A DNA stretch of 64,000 nt from an uncultured Lachnospiraceae bacterium (GTDB lineage: Bacteria > Bacillota > Clostridia > Lachnospirales > Lachnospiraceae), in contig CAMUYA010000004.1 in NCBI GenBank assembly GCA_947164865.1, positions 62,001-126,000 of the forward strand. Reading direction: 5' to 3'. This document shows, piece after piece, positions 55,571-64,000 of the stretch; within the stretch, counting starts at the first letter, position 1; each line of letters starts with the position of its first letter. Made by a program: the position numbers and the translations under genes. The notes below the pieces were generated by a model, which saw nothing but the letters and a program-made list of their open reading frames with translations, did no database searches and was not told where the DNA came from.

Positions 55571-57841
55571 ATGTCACTCGAGCAGGAACTTACGACACTT
55601 ACCAAAAAACTATACGGAAAAACAATCAAGGGATGCAACAATTCCCAGCTGTACGATGCTGTGCTTCAGCTCACCAAGGATCGCATGGATAGAGTTAAAG
55701 TGCTTGACGGCAAAAGAAAAGTGTACTACATATCGATGGAATTCCTTATCGGAAAGCTTCTTTCCAATAATCTCATCAATCTCGGGATTTATGATGAGTT
55801 AAAGGATCTGCTGGAAGCAAACGGCAAAGATATTACCAAGATTGAAGATGCAGAGCCCGAACCTTCTCTCGGAAACGGCGGCCTCGGACGACTTGCAGCA
55901 TGCTTCCTCGATTCCATAGCTACATTGGGCCTTCCCGGAGACGGAATAGGACTTAATTATCACTATGGTCTCTTCAAGCAGGTATTCAGAAAGAAGATGC
56001 AGAATGCCGAGAAGAACGACTGGATCGAGGACAATTCTTGGCTTCGTAAGACAAAGACCACATATAAAGTAAAGTTCGGATGCGGAACTGTTACATCTGT
56101 GCTTTATGACATTGATGTCGTTGGATATGAGAACGGTCGAAACAAGCTTCATCTTTTCGACATTAAGACCATCGATGAGAGCCTGGTAAAAAAGGGAATA
56201 TACTTCGATAAGACACAGATCGACAAGAACCTCACCCTGTTCCTTTACCCCGATGATTCCGACAAGGACGGAAATCTCCTTCGCATTTATCAGGAATACT
56301 TCATGGTATCCAATGCCGCTCAGCTGATCATAGAGGAAGAAAAGACAAAGGGACATGATCTGCACAAACTTGACAAGCATGTCGCAATCCAGATAAATGA
56401 CACTCATCCTACTATGGTTATTCCGGAGCTTATCAGGATCCTTACCAAAAAGGAAGGCTTCACCATGGATGAGGCCATCGCAGTTGTATCCAAGACATGC
56501 GCTTACACCAACCATACCATCCTGGCGGAAGCACTTGAGAAGTGGCCTCTTGATTACCTTAAGGAAGTGGCTCCTCAGCTTATTCCGATCATCAGAGAGC
56601 TTGATAAGCGCATTAAGGCAAAGTATAAGGACGAGTCCGTACAGATCATCGATAAGCAGAAGCGTGTACATATGGCTCACATCGATATCCATTACGGCTT
56701 CAGCGTAAACGGCGTGGCTGCTATTCATACGGATATCCTTAAGGATACGGAGCTTAACAATTTCTATAAAATCTATCCCAAGAAGTTTAACAATAAGACC
56801 AATGGAATCACCTTCCGCCGCTGGCTTATGAGTTGCAATCCCGAGCTTACGGCGCTTCTCGATAAGACTATAGGAACCGGATACAAGAAGAATGCGGATG
56901 AGCTTGAAAAGCTCCTTAAGTTTAAGGACGATAAGAAGGTGCTTGATGCCATTGCCGACATCAAGATGAAGAAAAAGACAGAGCTTGCCGAATACCTGAA
57001 AAAGAAGGAAAAGGTTGAGATCGATCCCAATTCCATTTTTGATATTCAGGTCAAGAGAATGCACGAGTATAAGCGCCAGCAGATGAATGCACTCTATATC
57101 ATTCACAAGTATCTGGAGATCAAGAGCGGAAAGCTTCCCAAGCGCCCCATCACCTTTATCTTCGGAGCGAAGGCTGCACCCGCTTATGTGATCGCTCAGG
57201 ATATAATCCACCTTCTGCTTGTACTATCGGATATTATAAATAATGACGCGGATGTCAATAAGTACATGAAGGTGGTAATGGTTGAAAACTACAATGTTTC
57301 TTATGCCGAGAAGCTGATCCCTGCCTGTGATATATCCGAGCAGATATCCCTTGCATCAAAGGAAGCGTCGGGAACCGGAAACATGAAGTTTATGCTTAAC
57401 GGTGCGGTAACCCTCGGAACCAGCGACGGAGCAAATGTAGAGATCCACGACCTTGTGGGAGACGATAATATCTACATCTTCGGAAAAGATTCCGATACCG
57501 TAATTGAGCACTATGCAAAGGCAGATTATGTTTCTAAGGATTATTACAAAAAGAGTAAGACGATCCGTGAAGCGGTTGACTTTATCGTAAGCGATGAAGT
57601 CATTAAGAAAGGAAACAAAAAGTGCCTTACCAGACTTTACAATGAGCTCCTTAACAAGGATTGGTTCATGACACTTCTCGACCTTGAGGATTACATCAAA
57701 GTCAAGGACAGAGCCTTCAGGGATTATGAGAAACGCGGCGAGTGGAAGAAGAAAGCACTTGTGAATATCGCAAAGGCCGGCTTTTTCTCAAGCGACAGAA
57801 CGATCGCAGAGTACAACAGGGATATCTGGAAGCTTAAATAA
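55571..57841 (+). CDS. glgP: Glycogen/starch (alpha-glucan) phosphorylase
   Basis: PLP-dependent GT35 enzyme that phosphorolyses alpha-1,4-glucan to glucose-1-phosphate. The PLP-binding region is [33 protein letters not shown], with the Schiff-base Lys at K606. [35 protein letters not shown] and [16 protein letters not shown] ([16 protein letters not shown]) blocks are also present. The 756 aa match bacterial GlgP/MalP. AAGGAGA precedes the ATG. An operator, promoter and leader hairpin precede it, so it is a separately regulated unit. Confidence 0.95.
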   Translation: MSLEQELTTLTKKLYGKTIKGCNNSQLYDAVLQLTKDRMDRVKVLDGKRKVYYISMEFLIGKLLSNNLINLGIYDELKDLLEANGKDITKIEDAEPEPSLGNGGLGRLAACFLDSIATLGLPGDGIGLNYHYGLFKQVFRKKMQNAEKNDWIEDNSWLRKTKTTYKVKFGCGTVTSVLYDIDVVGYENGRNKLHLFDIKTIDESLVKKGIYFDKTQIDKNLTLFLYPDDSDKDGNLLRIYQEYFMVSNAAQLIIEEEKTKGHDLHKLDKHVAIQINDTHPTMVIPELIRILTKKEGFTMDEAIAVVSKTCAYTNHTILAEALEKWPLDYLKEVAPQLIPIIRELDKRIKAKYKDESVQIIDKQKRVHMAHIDIHYGFSVNGVAAIHTDILKDTELNNFYKIYPKKFNNKTNGITFRRWLMSCNPELTALLDKTIGTGYKKNADELEKLLKFKDDKKVLDAIADIKMKKKTELAEYLKKKEKVEIDPNSIFDIQVKRMHEYKRQQMNALYIIHKYLEIKSGKLPKRPITFIFGAKAAPAYVIAQDIIHLLLVLSDIINNDADVNKYMKVVMVENYNVSYAEKLIPACDISEQISLASKEASGTGNMKFMLNGAVTLGTSDGANVEIHDLVGDDNIYIFGKDSDTVIEHYAKADYVSKDYYKKSKTIREAVDFIVSDEVIKKGNKKCLTRLYNELLNKDWFMTLLDLEDYIKVKDRAFRDYEKRGEWKKKALVNIAKAGFFSSDRTIAEYNRDIWKLK

Positions 57842-57870
57842 AGGAAGCCGAATATAGAGGAATTGTATAT

Positions 57871-57922
57871 ACAAAACGCCTTGTTTTATGATAAAATATT
57901 ACTTGGCGTTTTGTTTGTTTTT
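57871..57922 (+). terminator. Terminator of glgP, overlapping a possible promoter
   Basis: ACAAAACGCC (57871-57880) pairs with GGCGTTTTGT (57905-57914) and is followed by TTGTTTTTC. The 24-base loop contains TATGAT (57887-57892), 18 bases after TTGTAT (57863-57868), a candidate promoter for the next gene. Confidence 0.7.
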
Positions 57923-57961
57923 CAAGCAGATCGGAATAAATAAGAGGAGGTATCCTTTATA

Positions 57962-59152
57962 ATGGCAGATCAGATTTTGGACAGTAACGGGGAACTTAAA
58001 GATGCGGCGAAGCTAATGTCGGCTACCGAGAAAAAATGCCCTTCATGCGGAGCGGCGCTGGAATTCAATGCGGCAGTCGGAAAGCTTAAATGCCCCTTCT
58101 GTGAGACAGAAGTTGATATTCCTGCAGCGGAAAAGCCTGCGGAAGATCCGGAGAAACGGGGGAAACTTGCCGGTATCGGACAGGTTCAGAAAGAGGGAGC
58201 CACCGACGAGATAGAGCTTGATCTGAACAATCTCGAAAAGACAGGTAACCGCGACTGGGGAACGGCTACCAAAGTATTTAACTGTAAAAACTGCGGTGCC
58301 GAGATCGTTATGGACGTTAACAGTCTTTCCACCACATGTCCTTATTGCGGATCGAATCATGTAACAGAAGCGGGCGATGACGCCGGAACGCTTAGTCCCG
58401 GGGGCGTTGTTCCTTTTAAGATCACTCAGCAGCAGGCAGGTGAGCTTTTCAGAAAATGGATAGGAGGAAAGCTCTTTGCGCCAAATGCTGCAAAAAAGAG
58501 CGCCAAGGCCGAGAGCTTCCAGGGAATATATCTTCCTTACTGGACATTTGATGCACAGACTGAGACTGATTTTACCGGTCAATACGGAATAAACAGGACG
58601 GAGCACTACAGAGATTCGGACGGAAAGGATCAGACGAGAACGGTTACCGATTGGTACAACACTTCCGGTCACCACAGCGAGTTTATAGACGATGAACTGG
58701 TTTGCGCTTCCAAGAATCACACCGAGAGCTTTCTTAAGTCTATCGAACCTTTCGATACCGGAAGCAACGTCATATATTCACCTGAGTATCTTTCCGGATT
58801 CCTTGCCGAAAGATACACAGTTCCTCTTGATGAGGGATGGAACAGCGCTACGAAGCAGATAGAGAGTCATCTGCGCGCAGCCATTCGCAATCAGATCGAG
58901 AGAGAAAACAGTGCTGACGACGGCAGGGTTGATAAAATGAAAGTAGGTTACTCTAAGATGACCTATAAATACCTGCTTCTTCCTCTCTGGATGTCCAGCT
59001 TCACCTTTAATGGAAAGATCTTCCAGTTTGTTGTTAACGGACAGACCGGAAAGGTTGGCGGCAAGTCACCTGTTTCTCCTATAAAGGTAATAATTGCTAT
59101 ACTTATCGCAATCGTAATACTTATTATCCTGTTCAACATCTTCGGAAACTGA
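57962..59152 (+). CDS. TFIIB-type zinc-ribbon membrane protein
   Basis: 396 aa. Two zinc ribbons: CPSCGAALEFNAAVGKLKCPFC (about 22-43) and CKNCGAEIVMDVNSLSTTCPYCG (about 108-131). A mixed alpha/beta domain (FKITQQQAGELFRKWIGGKLFAPNAAK, GIYLPYWTFDAQTETDFTGQYG) and one C-terminal membrane helix (about 374-393) follow. This layout is common in Firmicutes, where it is annotated as TFIIB-type zinc-ribbon protein; its role is unknown and it may guide membrane protein folding or export. GAGGAGG lies upstream of the ATG. Confidence 0.75.
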   Translation: MADQILDSNGELKDAAKLMSATEKKCPSCGAALEFNAAVGKLKCPFCETEVDIPAAEKPAEDPEKRGKLAGIGQVQKEGATDEIELDLNNLEKTGNRDWGTATKVFNCKNCGAEIVMDVNSLSTTCPYCGSNHVTEAGDDAGTLSPGGVVPFKITQQQAGELFRKWIGGKLFAPNAAKKSAKAESFQGIYLPYWTFDAQTETDFTGQYGINRTEHYRDSDGKDQTRTVTDWYNTSGHHSEFIDDELVCASKNHTESFLKSIEPFDTGSNVIYSPEYLSGFLAERYTVPLDEGWNSATKQIESHLRAAIRNQIERENSADDGRVDKMKVGYSKMTYKYLLLPLWMSSFTFNGKIFQFVVNGQTGKVGGKSPVSPIKVIIAILIAIVILIILFNIFGN

Positions 59153-59176
59153 TAAGCTTTTTCAAACTGGGAAAAG

Positions 59177-61075
59177 ATGAAGAAAAAAATCGCAGTATGT
59201 GCCAATGGGTGGAATTATGAAACACTTTCGCTGGCACTTGATGGAATAAGTGAATACGCCAAAAAAGAAGACTTCGATATCTTCACCTTTATGAGTTATG
59301 CTTCTTTCAGTGAGCACACCACGATAGTGCAGGGTGAGCTTAATATCTATAAGCTTATGGAACCTGAGGATTATGACGGGGTGATAGTGTTTTCGACCCA
59401 CCTCAACTCGGAGGCAACGGCAGTTTCCATCTGTGAAAACGCAAGGGATAAAAAGGTGCCGGTCATCAGCGTCGGTATGGAAATCGAGGGAGTATCTTCC
59501 GTGCTCACTAACAACCGTGACGGCATGAGAGACCTGGTATCACATCTGGTTGAGAAGCATGGTGTAAAGCGGGTTTTCTTTATTGGCGGCAATCCTGATC
59601 ACGTTGACAGCATAGCCAGGCTTGAGGCGGCTCGCGAGGTGCTGGAAGAGCATGGGCTGACTCTTTCTGACAAAGATGTCGGATTTGGCAGGTGGTCCAA
59701 CAGACATACTGCTGATCTTGTTGATAAAGTTATAGACTCGGAAAGAGGTCTCCCGGATGCATTTGTATGTGCCAACGATCTGATGGCCATGGCTACATGC
59801 ACTGAGCTCGAGATGAGGGGCTATCAGGTACCCGGCGATGTGATCGTGACGGGTTTTGACAGCATAGAGGACGGAAAGAATTTCTATCCCGCTCTTTCAT
59901 CAGTCAAGCAAAATTTCCGTGAGATCGGATACAAGGCATGCGAGATAATATTTGAGAAGTCAAAGGCCAGAAAAGCTCCCGTCAAAGAAATGGTGGGATC
60001 GGAGTTTGACTGCGGTGAGAGCTGCGGCTGTAAAGGAAGTCAGGACTATGAGGAAAGGCGAAAGATGTACTGCCGGCATTCCTACCTTAGGACTGCTGAG
60101 GCCAAGCTTCTGGAACAGAACGAGCGAATAATGCGACAGTGGATGTCAGAGATGCCAAGCTTTCAGGTCATGAAGGAAAACATGCAGAAGCATTATGAAA
60201 TTAATCATCAGTTCGAGGGAGAGGGCTTTTACATAGTAGTCGATTCCGAGTACTTTGAAAATGTAATGTCCAGCGAAAAGGAACTGTGGGAAAAGGGAAG
60301 GCACAGCACTCCGGAAGTGCTTGTTGCGCTTAAGGGCGGAAAGATCGTAAAAGATCTGCCGATCACCTGGAAGATGATCATTCCCGGATACCAAAAGAAC
60401 GACAAAGAACAGCATATTTATTTCATACTTCCGCTTCATTATTTTGAGTTCAACTATGGGTATTTGGTTCTTACCGACCGTCCGTACATAATGAACGATG
60501 AAGCACTCTATCCTTATCTTGAAAAGCTGCAGCAGGCGATCAAGATGATGCGCATCAACTTAAGGCTCAAGGCTCTTTATGACAAGGATCAGATGACCGG
60601 CCTGTTTAACCGCTTCGGATATGAAGAAAAGGCTCTTCCTCTTTATGAAGAAAGTCTCGAGAAAAAGACCGGCATGATGGTAATGTTTGTCGATATCAAC
60701 TACATGAAGCGTATCAATGATGAATATGGTCATATTCACGGCGATAATGCCATCAGGACCGTTGTGGCCGCTATAAATGAGAATGCATCGAAAAATGGGA
60801 TGGCTGTCAGATTCGGCGGAGATGAATTCCTTGTGCTGGCGCCGGATTGCAGTGAAGAAAGCGCAGAACGGATCAAAAAGGGAATCCTTGATTATCTCGA
60901 CAGGAAGAATTCAAACGGTGATTACCCATACAAGATATCCGTCAGCATCGGATATGTGGTTACAGATCCCATAGGCAGGCCTATCGCAACGCTTCGGGAT
61001 TACATCAAAGAAGCTGATACGAAGATGTATGATATCAAAAAAGAAACGCATAAAGTGGATGATCGCAGAAAATAA
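59177..61075 (+). CDS. Soluble LacI-type sensor-GGDEF fusion (probable diguanylate cyclase)
   Basis: 632 aa with no signal peptide or membrane helix. Residues 1-290 form a LacI/ribose-binding-type sensor without its DNA-binding helix-turn-helix (VCANGWNYETLSLALDGISEYAKK, ASFSEHTTIVQGEL, GVSSVLTNNRDGMRDLVSHLVEK, DAFVCANDLMAMATCTELEMRGYQVPGDVIVTGFD). A Cys-rich linker (about 288-310) and an unassigned middle domain (about 330-460) lead to GGDEF (about 470-625, with GGDEF intact at 547-551). The RxxD inhibitory site before GGDEF is absent. It should make c-di-GMP in response to a cytoplasmic sugar or similar ligand; that is inference. It lies 25 bases after the zinc-ribbon gene. Confidence 0.85.
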   Translation: MKKKIAVCANGWNYETLSLALDGISEYAKKEDFDIFTFMSYASFSEHTTIVQGELNIYKLMEPEDYDGVIVFSTHLNSEATAVSICENARDKKVPVISVGMEIEGVSSVLTNNRDGMRDLVSHLVEKHGVKRVFFIGGNPDHVDSIARLEAAREVLEEHGLTLSDKDVGFGRWSNRHTADLVDKVIDSERGLPDAFVCANDLMAMATCTELEMRGYQVPGDVIVTGFDSIEDGKNFYPALSSVKQNFREIGYKACEIIFEKSKARKAPVKEMVGSEFDCGESCGCKGSQDYEERRKMYCRHSYLRTAEAKLLEQNERIMRQWMSEMPSFQVMKENMQKHYEINHQFEGEGFYIVVDSEYFENVMSSEKELWEKGRHSTPEVLVALKGGKIVKDLPITWKMIIPGYQKNDKEQHIYFILPLHYFEFNYGYLVLTDRPYIMNDEALYPYLEKLQQAIKMMRINLRLKALYDKDQMTGLFNRFGYEEKALPLYEESLEKKTGMMVMFVDINYMKRINDEYGHIHGDNAIRTVVAAINENASKNGMAVRFGGDEFLVLAPDCSEESAERIKKGILDYLDRKNSNGDYPYKISVSIGYVVTDPIGRPIATLRDYIKEADTKMYDIKKETHKVDDRRK

Positions 61076-61120
61076 CCGGGATGTTCGCCGGCGATCATGA
61101 CAGAGAAAATCAATATCAAG

Positions 61121-61157
61121 AAAAACGCCGGGCGTGCTGATTGGCAGCGCGCCCGGC
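61121..61157 (-). terminator. Terminator of the GH94 gene
   Basis: Stem GCCGGGCG (61127-61134) with CGCCCGGC (61150-61157), followed on the minus strand by GTTTTTC. The convergent GGDEF gene ends just beyond, so it may act in both directions. Confidence 0.75.
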
Positions 61158-61177
61158 TTATTGTTATATTGTCTGTA

Positions 61178-63613
61178 TTATCCCATTACAACTTCGACGT
61201 TGTATTCTGTCTGTCCCTTTACGTAAGGAATGATGTGACCTTCCACAGCTGTTCCGTTAACGGTCATGGACTTAACACCCTTCTGGGTGCCGTTCTGCTT
61301 AACAGTGATGTTGTAGGTGCCTTCGCGGAACTTTCTGGTGATCTTGAAATCACCGAAGTCGGAAGGAACACAAGGATCAACCGAAAGTCCTTCGTGTGTA
61401 GGATATACACCGAGGATATACTGCGAGATATTTACGAATGTCCATGCGGCAGTACCGGTGAGCCAGCTGTTCTTGCCCTGGCCGTGGAACTTGGCATCGC
61501 GTCCGGCTACCATCTGGCAGTAGATGTAAGGTTCGGTCTTGTGGATCTCCGAAAACTCCTCTGTATATGAAGGACAGGTTTTCTTGTAGATCTCAAAAGC
61601 TCTGTCTCCGCGTCCGACAACAGTCTCTGCGATGGAAACCCAGGGGTTGTTGTGGCAGAAGATTCCGGCATTCTCTTTGTATCCCGGGGGATAGGAAGAA
61701 ACTTCGCCGAGTTCCTCGTGGTAAACGGTGTAAGCAGGCTGAAGGATCATGATACCGTAATCGGTGTCGAGTCTTTCCTTAACAGAATCGAGTGCCTGGA
61801 TAGCCTGACCGCTCTCCACGCCGACACCGGCAAGTACGCAGAACCCCTGGGGCTCGATGTAGATCTGACCTTCTTCACACTCTGCTCCACCGACTTTGTT
61901 TCCGTATGAATCGTAAGCTCTTACGAACCACTTTCCGTCCCAGCCGGCATCCGAAAGGAGCACCTTCTCCATCTCTGTCACTTCTTTAAGAGCTCTTTCA
62001 GCTTCGTCATTCTTTCCCTGAAGCTTGCAAAGATCAGCATACTCACGTCCGTACTTAACAAACATGCCGCCGATGAATACAGACTCCGCAACGGGGCCTT
62101 CCGAGGGACCGAAGGTCTGGAAGGATTCGCCGGGCTGAGTTGAGTGGCAGTTGAGGTTCAGGCAGTCATTCCAGTCTGCACGTCCGATAAGAGGGAGCTT
62201 GTGAGGACCCTTGTGATTGACTGTGTAATCAAAGGATCTCTTGAGGTGCTCCATAAGAGGCTGTGCCACCGACATATCATTGTCGAAAGGTACGATCTCG
62301 TCAAGGATCGACATATCTCCGGTCTCGCGGATGTAAGCGCTGGTGCCTGCGATGAGCCAGAGAGGATCATCATTAAAGCCTGATCCGATGTCGGAGTTGC
62401 CCTTCTTGGTAAGGGGCTGATACTGATGGTATGCACTTCCGTCCTGGAACTGGGTGGAAGCGATATCGATTATCCTCTGACGTGCGCGGTCGGGGATAAG
62501 ATGTACAAATCCGAGCAGATCCTGACAGGAATCTCTGAATCCCATTCCGCGTCCGATACCGGATTCGTAATATGAAGCGGAACGTGACATATTGAAGGTA
62601 ACCATGCACTGATACTGGTTCCAGATGTTGACCATGCGGTTAACCTTGTCGTTTCCGGACTCAACGGTGTATTTGCAGAGGAGATTATCCCAATACTCAT
62701 TGAGCTCCTTGAACGCGGCGTCAAACTTGGCATCGGTGTCAAACTTTGCCATCATAGCCTCAGCGGGCTTCTTGTTGATGACCTGATGTGACTCCCACTT
62801 CTGATCCTCGGGGTTTTCAACATATCCGAGAAGGAAGATGTAATCCTTTGATTCGCCGGGAGCAAGAGTGATGTCGAGCTGGTGCGAAGCGATGGGCTGC
62901 CATCCGCTTGCCATGGAATTGGTGCACTTCCCGGCCTTGACAGCTGTGGGATCGTTGGGACCGTTGTAGACTCCGAGGAAATCATCACGGCTTGTGTCAA
63001 AGCCTGCGATGGGGGCGTTGACCGTATAGATAGCGTAGTGATTACGTCTCTCACGGTACTCTGTCTTATGGTAAATTGTGGAGCCCTTTACCTCAACCTC
63101 ACCGGTTGAAAAGTTTCTCTGGAAATTCTTCATGTCATCGTCGGCATTCCAGAGACACCACTCTACATATGAGAATACGGAAAATTTCTTTTCGGCAGAA
63201 GACTCATTTGTAAGAGTAAGACGGGTGAGCTCACAGTTGTCGTTTACGGGAACGAAGGATAAGATCTCGGCTTTGAGGCCGTCTTTTACTCCCTTAAACT
63301 TGCTGTAACCGATACCGTGACGGCACTCATAGCTGTCAAGCTCGGTCTTTGTGGGCTGCCATCCGGGATTCCAGATCGTATCGCCATCCTTGATATAGAA
63401 GTATTTACCATTGGTATCAAGAGGGCAGTCGTTATAGCGATAACGGGTAAGACGCAGAAGTTTTGCATCCTTATAGAAAGTATAACCTCCGCATGTGTTG
63501 GAGATCAGCGAAAAGAACTCGTTGGTTCCGAGGTAGTTGATCCAGGGAGCCGGAGTTTTGGGAGTAGTGATAACGTACTCTTTGTTCGCATCATCAAAAA
63601 AACCGAACTTCAT
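61178..63613 (-). CDS. GH94 disaccharide phosphorylase, probably cellobiose phosphorylase
   Basis: 811-aa cytoplasmic inverting phosphorylase that would split cellobiose with phosphate into glucose-1-phosphate and glucose. The catalytic Asp lies in [11 protein letters not shown], as in GH94 cellobiose phosphorylases. [19 protein letters not shown] and the start [16 protein letters not shown] are also close to that group. Chitobiose or cellodextrin phosphorylase are alternatives. The ATG at 63613 has GGAG 8 bases upstream; the in-frame ATG at 63619 sits too close to that site. Repressor-type operators overlap its promoter and a lacI-family gene is divergent, pointing to sugar-inducible expression. 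The glucose would go to the ROK kinase. Confidence 0.9.
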   Translation of the reverse strand: MKFGFFDDANKEYVITTPKTPAPWINYLGTNEFFSLISNTCGGYTFYKDAKLLRLTRYRYNDCPLDTNGKYFYIKDGDTIWNPGWQPTKTELDSYECRHGIGYSKFKGVKDGLKAEILSFVPVNDNCELTRLTLTNESSAEKKFSVFSYVEWCLWNADDDMKNFQRNFSTGEVEVKGSTIYHKTEYRERRNHYAIYTVNAPIAGFDTSRDDFLGVYNGPNDPTAVKAGKCTNSMASGWQPIASHQLDITLAPGESKDYIFLLGYVENPEDQKWESHQVINKKPAEAMMAKFDTDAKFDAAFKELNEYWDNLLCKYTVESGNDKVNRMVNIWNQYQCMVTFNMSRSASYYESGIGRGMGFRDSCQDLLGFVHLIPDRARQRIIDIASTQFQDGSAYHQYQPLTKKGNSDIGSGFNDDPLWLIAGTSAYIRETGDMSILDEIVPFDNDMSVAQPLMEHLKRSFDYTVNHKGPHKLPLIGRADWNDCLNLNCHSTQPGESFQTFGPSEGPVAESVFIGGMFVKYGREYADLCKLQGKNDEAERALKEVTEMEKVLLSDAGWDGKWFVRAYDSYGNKVGGAECEEGQIYIEPQGFCVLAGVGVESGQAIQALDSVKERLDTDYGIMILQPAYTVYHEELGEVSSYPPGYKENAGIFCHNNPWVSIAETVVGRGDRAFEIYKKTCPSYTEEFSEIHKTEPYIYCQMVAGRDAKFHGQGKNSWLTGTAAWTFVNISQYILGVYPTHEGLSVDPCVPSDFGDFKITRKFREGTYNITVKQNGTQKGVKSMTVNGTAVEGHIIPYVKGQTEYNVEVVMG

Positions 63614-63662
63614 AGACATTTCTCCTTTTATATGTTTTGATGGTTTATATTGCCTTGCTTAA

Positions 63663-63672
63663 ACGTTTTCGT
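63663..63672. promoter_or_regulatory. Operator O1 of the GH94 gene
   Basis: ACGTTTTCGT, about 50 bases before the GH94 start, in the palindromic context AAACGTTT. An identical copy lies 21 bases away. Confidence 0.7.
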
Positions 63673-63683
63673 ATGAAATTCCA

Positions 63684-63693
63684 ACGTTTTCGT
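63684..63693. promoter_or_regulatory. Operator O2 of the GH94 gene
   Basis: ACGTTTTCGT immediately downstream of the minus-strand -10 box (63703-63698), exactly 21 bases (two helical turns) from O1. Binding here would block RNA polymerase. Confidence 0.7.
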
Positions 63694-63697
63694 TAAG

Positions 63698-63726
63698 ATT
63701 ATACTTAAATAAATACGAAAAAGCAA
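63698..63726 (-). promoter_or_regulatory. Promoter of the GH94 gene
   Basis: On the minus strand TTGCTT (63726-63721), 17-base spacer, perfect TATAAT (63703-63698). Confidence 0.7.
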
Positions 63727-63740
63727 TCGGGTTTTTCGTA
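63714..63740. repeat. Perfect 9-bp inverted repeat in the GH94/lacI divergent region
   Basis: TACGAAAAA (63714-63722) and TTTTTCGTA (63732-63740), 9 bases apart. It overlaps the GH94 -35 box and lies between the two promoters; another regulator site or a hairpin. Confidence 0.55.
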
Positions 63741-63831
63741 AGTGGAACTCATAAAATGTACAAAATGTCGGTCGGTTCTTTGTAAAAATATACAAAAATA
63801 TTAAAATTAGCCTAAAATGTAAAAAATGTGC

Positions 63832-63860
63832 TTGCAAATTTTTAACAAAAAATTTATTAT
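63832..63860 (+). promoter_or_regulatory. Promoter of the lacI-family gene
   Basis: TTGCAA (63832-63837), 17-base spacer, TATTAT (63855-63860). The related operator-like sequence ACGAAAACGA (63865-63874) follows at the likely transcript start, suggesting autorepression. Confidence 0.65.
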
Positions 63861-63864
63861 TTAA

Positions 63865-63874
63865 ACGAAAACGA
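63865..63874. promoter_or_regulatory. Operator at the lacI-family gene promoter
   Basis: ACGAAAACGA, inverted relative to O1 and O2 with one mismatch, directly after the -10 box. Confidence 0.6.
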
Positions 63875-63897
63875 TTAAGTGAGGAGAGAGGGTTACT

Positions 63898-64000
63898 ATG
63901 GCTTCACTAAAAGATATCTCCCGTGAATGCGGAGTATCGGTGGCTACGGTAAGCAAGGCTCTTAACGATCACACAGACATCAGCGAAGAGACTCGCTCCA
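63898..64000 (+). CDS. LacI-family transcription regulator, 5' part
   Basis: The window ends after 34 codons. The visible part is the LacI helix-turn-helix (SLKDISRECGVSVATVSKALNDHTDISEETRS), with VSVATVSKAL as recognition helix. GAGGAGAG is upstream of the ATG. Divergent from the GH94 gene, with matching operators in front of both, so it is probably a local repressor released by a beta-glucoside or related sugar. Its effector domain is out of view. Confidence 0.92.
   Translation, partial: MASLKDISRECGVSVATVSKALNDHTDISEETRS

Noticed and set aside
55799..57211. 470-codon open frame on the minus strand
   Set aside because: Antisense to glgP; the glgP product is unmistakable and the antisense protein is leucine/isoleucine-rich without motifs.
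1..64000. tRNA, rRNA, CRISPR arrays, insertion sequences or prophage
   Set aside because: Read-through of intergenic stretches found no tRNA arms, repeat-spacer arrays, transposase or phage genes.

Overview
This 64 kb window looks like a chromosomal segment of an anaerobic, plant-polysaccharide-degrading Firmicute of the family Lachnospiraceae, most like Butyrivibrio or a relative. That assignment is inferred from gene content, not from a database search. The pointers are an archaeal-type prolyl-tRNA synthetase, the rapZ-whiA-HPr/Crh gene order, Gram-positive lipoprotein signals, sugar ABC transporters without their own ATPase, and many intracellular and secreted arabinan-degrading enzymes. 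I see no phage, insertion sequence, CRISPR array, rRNA or tRNA gene.

Region 1 (1-17.7 kb, + strand) is mostly housekeeping genes packed with start/stop overlaps. It holds the 3' end of proS, a DEDDh exonuclease, an LtaS-type sulfatase-fold enzyme, ftsH with its own promoter, a membrane protein fused to a D-Ala-D-Ala carboxypeptidase, trmB, uvrC, hprK, a ROK glucokinase, murB, rapZ, whiA, an HPr-fold protein with Glu at position 15 and Ser at position 46 (Crh-like), and a lipid-kinase-family protein. Class II fructose-bisphosphate aldolase, a convergent cyclophilin and a chemotaxis receptor with a structured leader follow (17.7-21.3 kb).

Region 2 (21.4-27.7 kb, - strand) is a six-gene operon from one recognisable promoter. 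It encodes two zinc-ribbon membrane proteins, an ABC ATPase, two ABC-2 type permeases and a stand-alone E2-type acyltransferase without a lipoyl domain. I cannot assign its substrate, and it is one of the two best candidates here for an undescribed system.

Region 3 (27.9-54.4 kb) is an arabinan/arabinoside utilisation locus. A divergent ArsR-type regulator with a large C-terminal domain faces an operon with an intracellular GH51 arabinofuranosidase, a giant solute-binding protein with carbohydrate-binding-like modules, two pairs of sugar permeases, an NHL/TPR/YIP1 membrane protein, a DUF5696 protein, a conventional solute-binding lipoprotein and a LamG-type lipoprotein, ending in a strong terminator. 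A second cluster has two GH43 enzymes, a small membrane protein, a small Cys-rich protein, a secreted GH51 and an FGGY kinase that is probably L-ribulokinase. The inferred flow is: secreted GH43/GH51 trim arabinan, oligomers are captured and imported, intracellular GH51/GH43 release arabinose, and the kinase feeds it towards the pentose phosphate pathway. The double-permease set with NHL/YIP1 and DUF5696 proteins is the second candidate for a new kind of transport assembly.

Region 4 (54.4-64 kb) holds tadA, a 72-aa orphan protein, glycogen phosphorylase, a zinc-ribbon membrane protein, a soluble fusion of a LacI-type sugar-binding domain to a GGDEF domain, and a GH94 disaccharide phosphorylase divergent from a truncated lacI-family gene. 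Central-CG palindromes of the LacI/CcpA type lie in the divergent GH94/lacI region, in front of glgP and in front of the GH51 operon, which suggests shared catabolite or LacI control.
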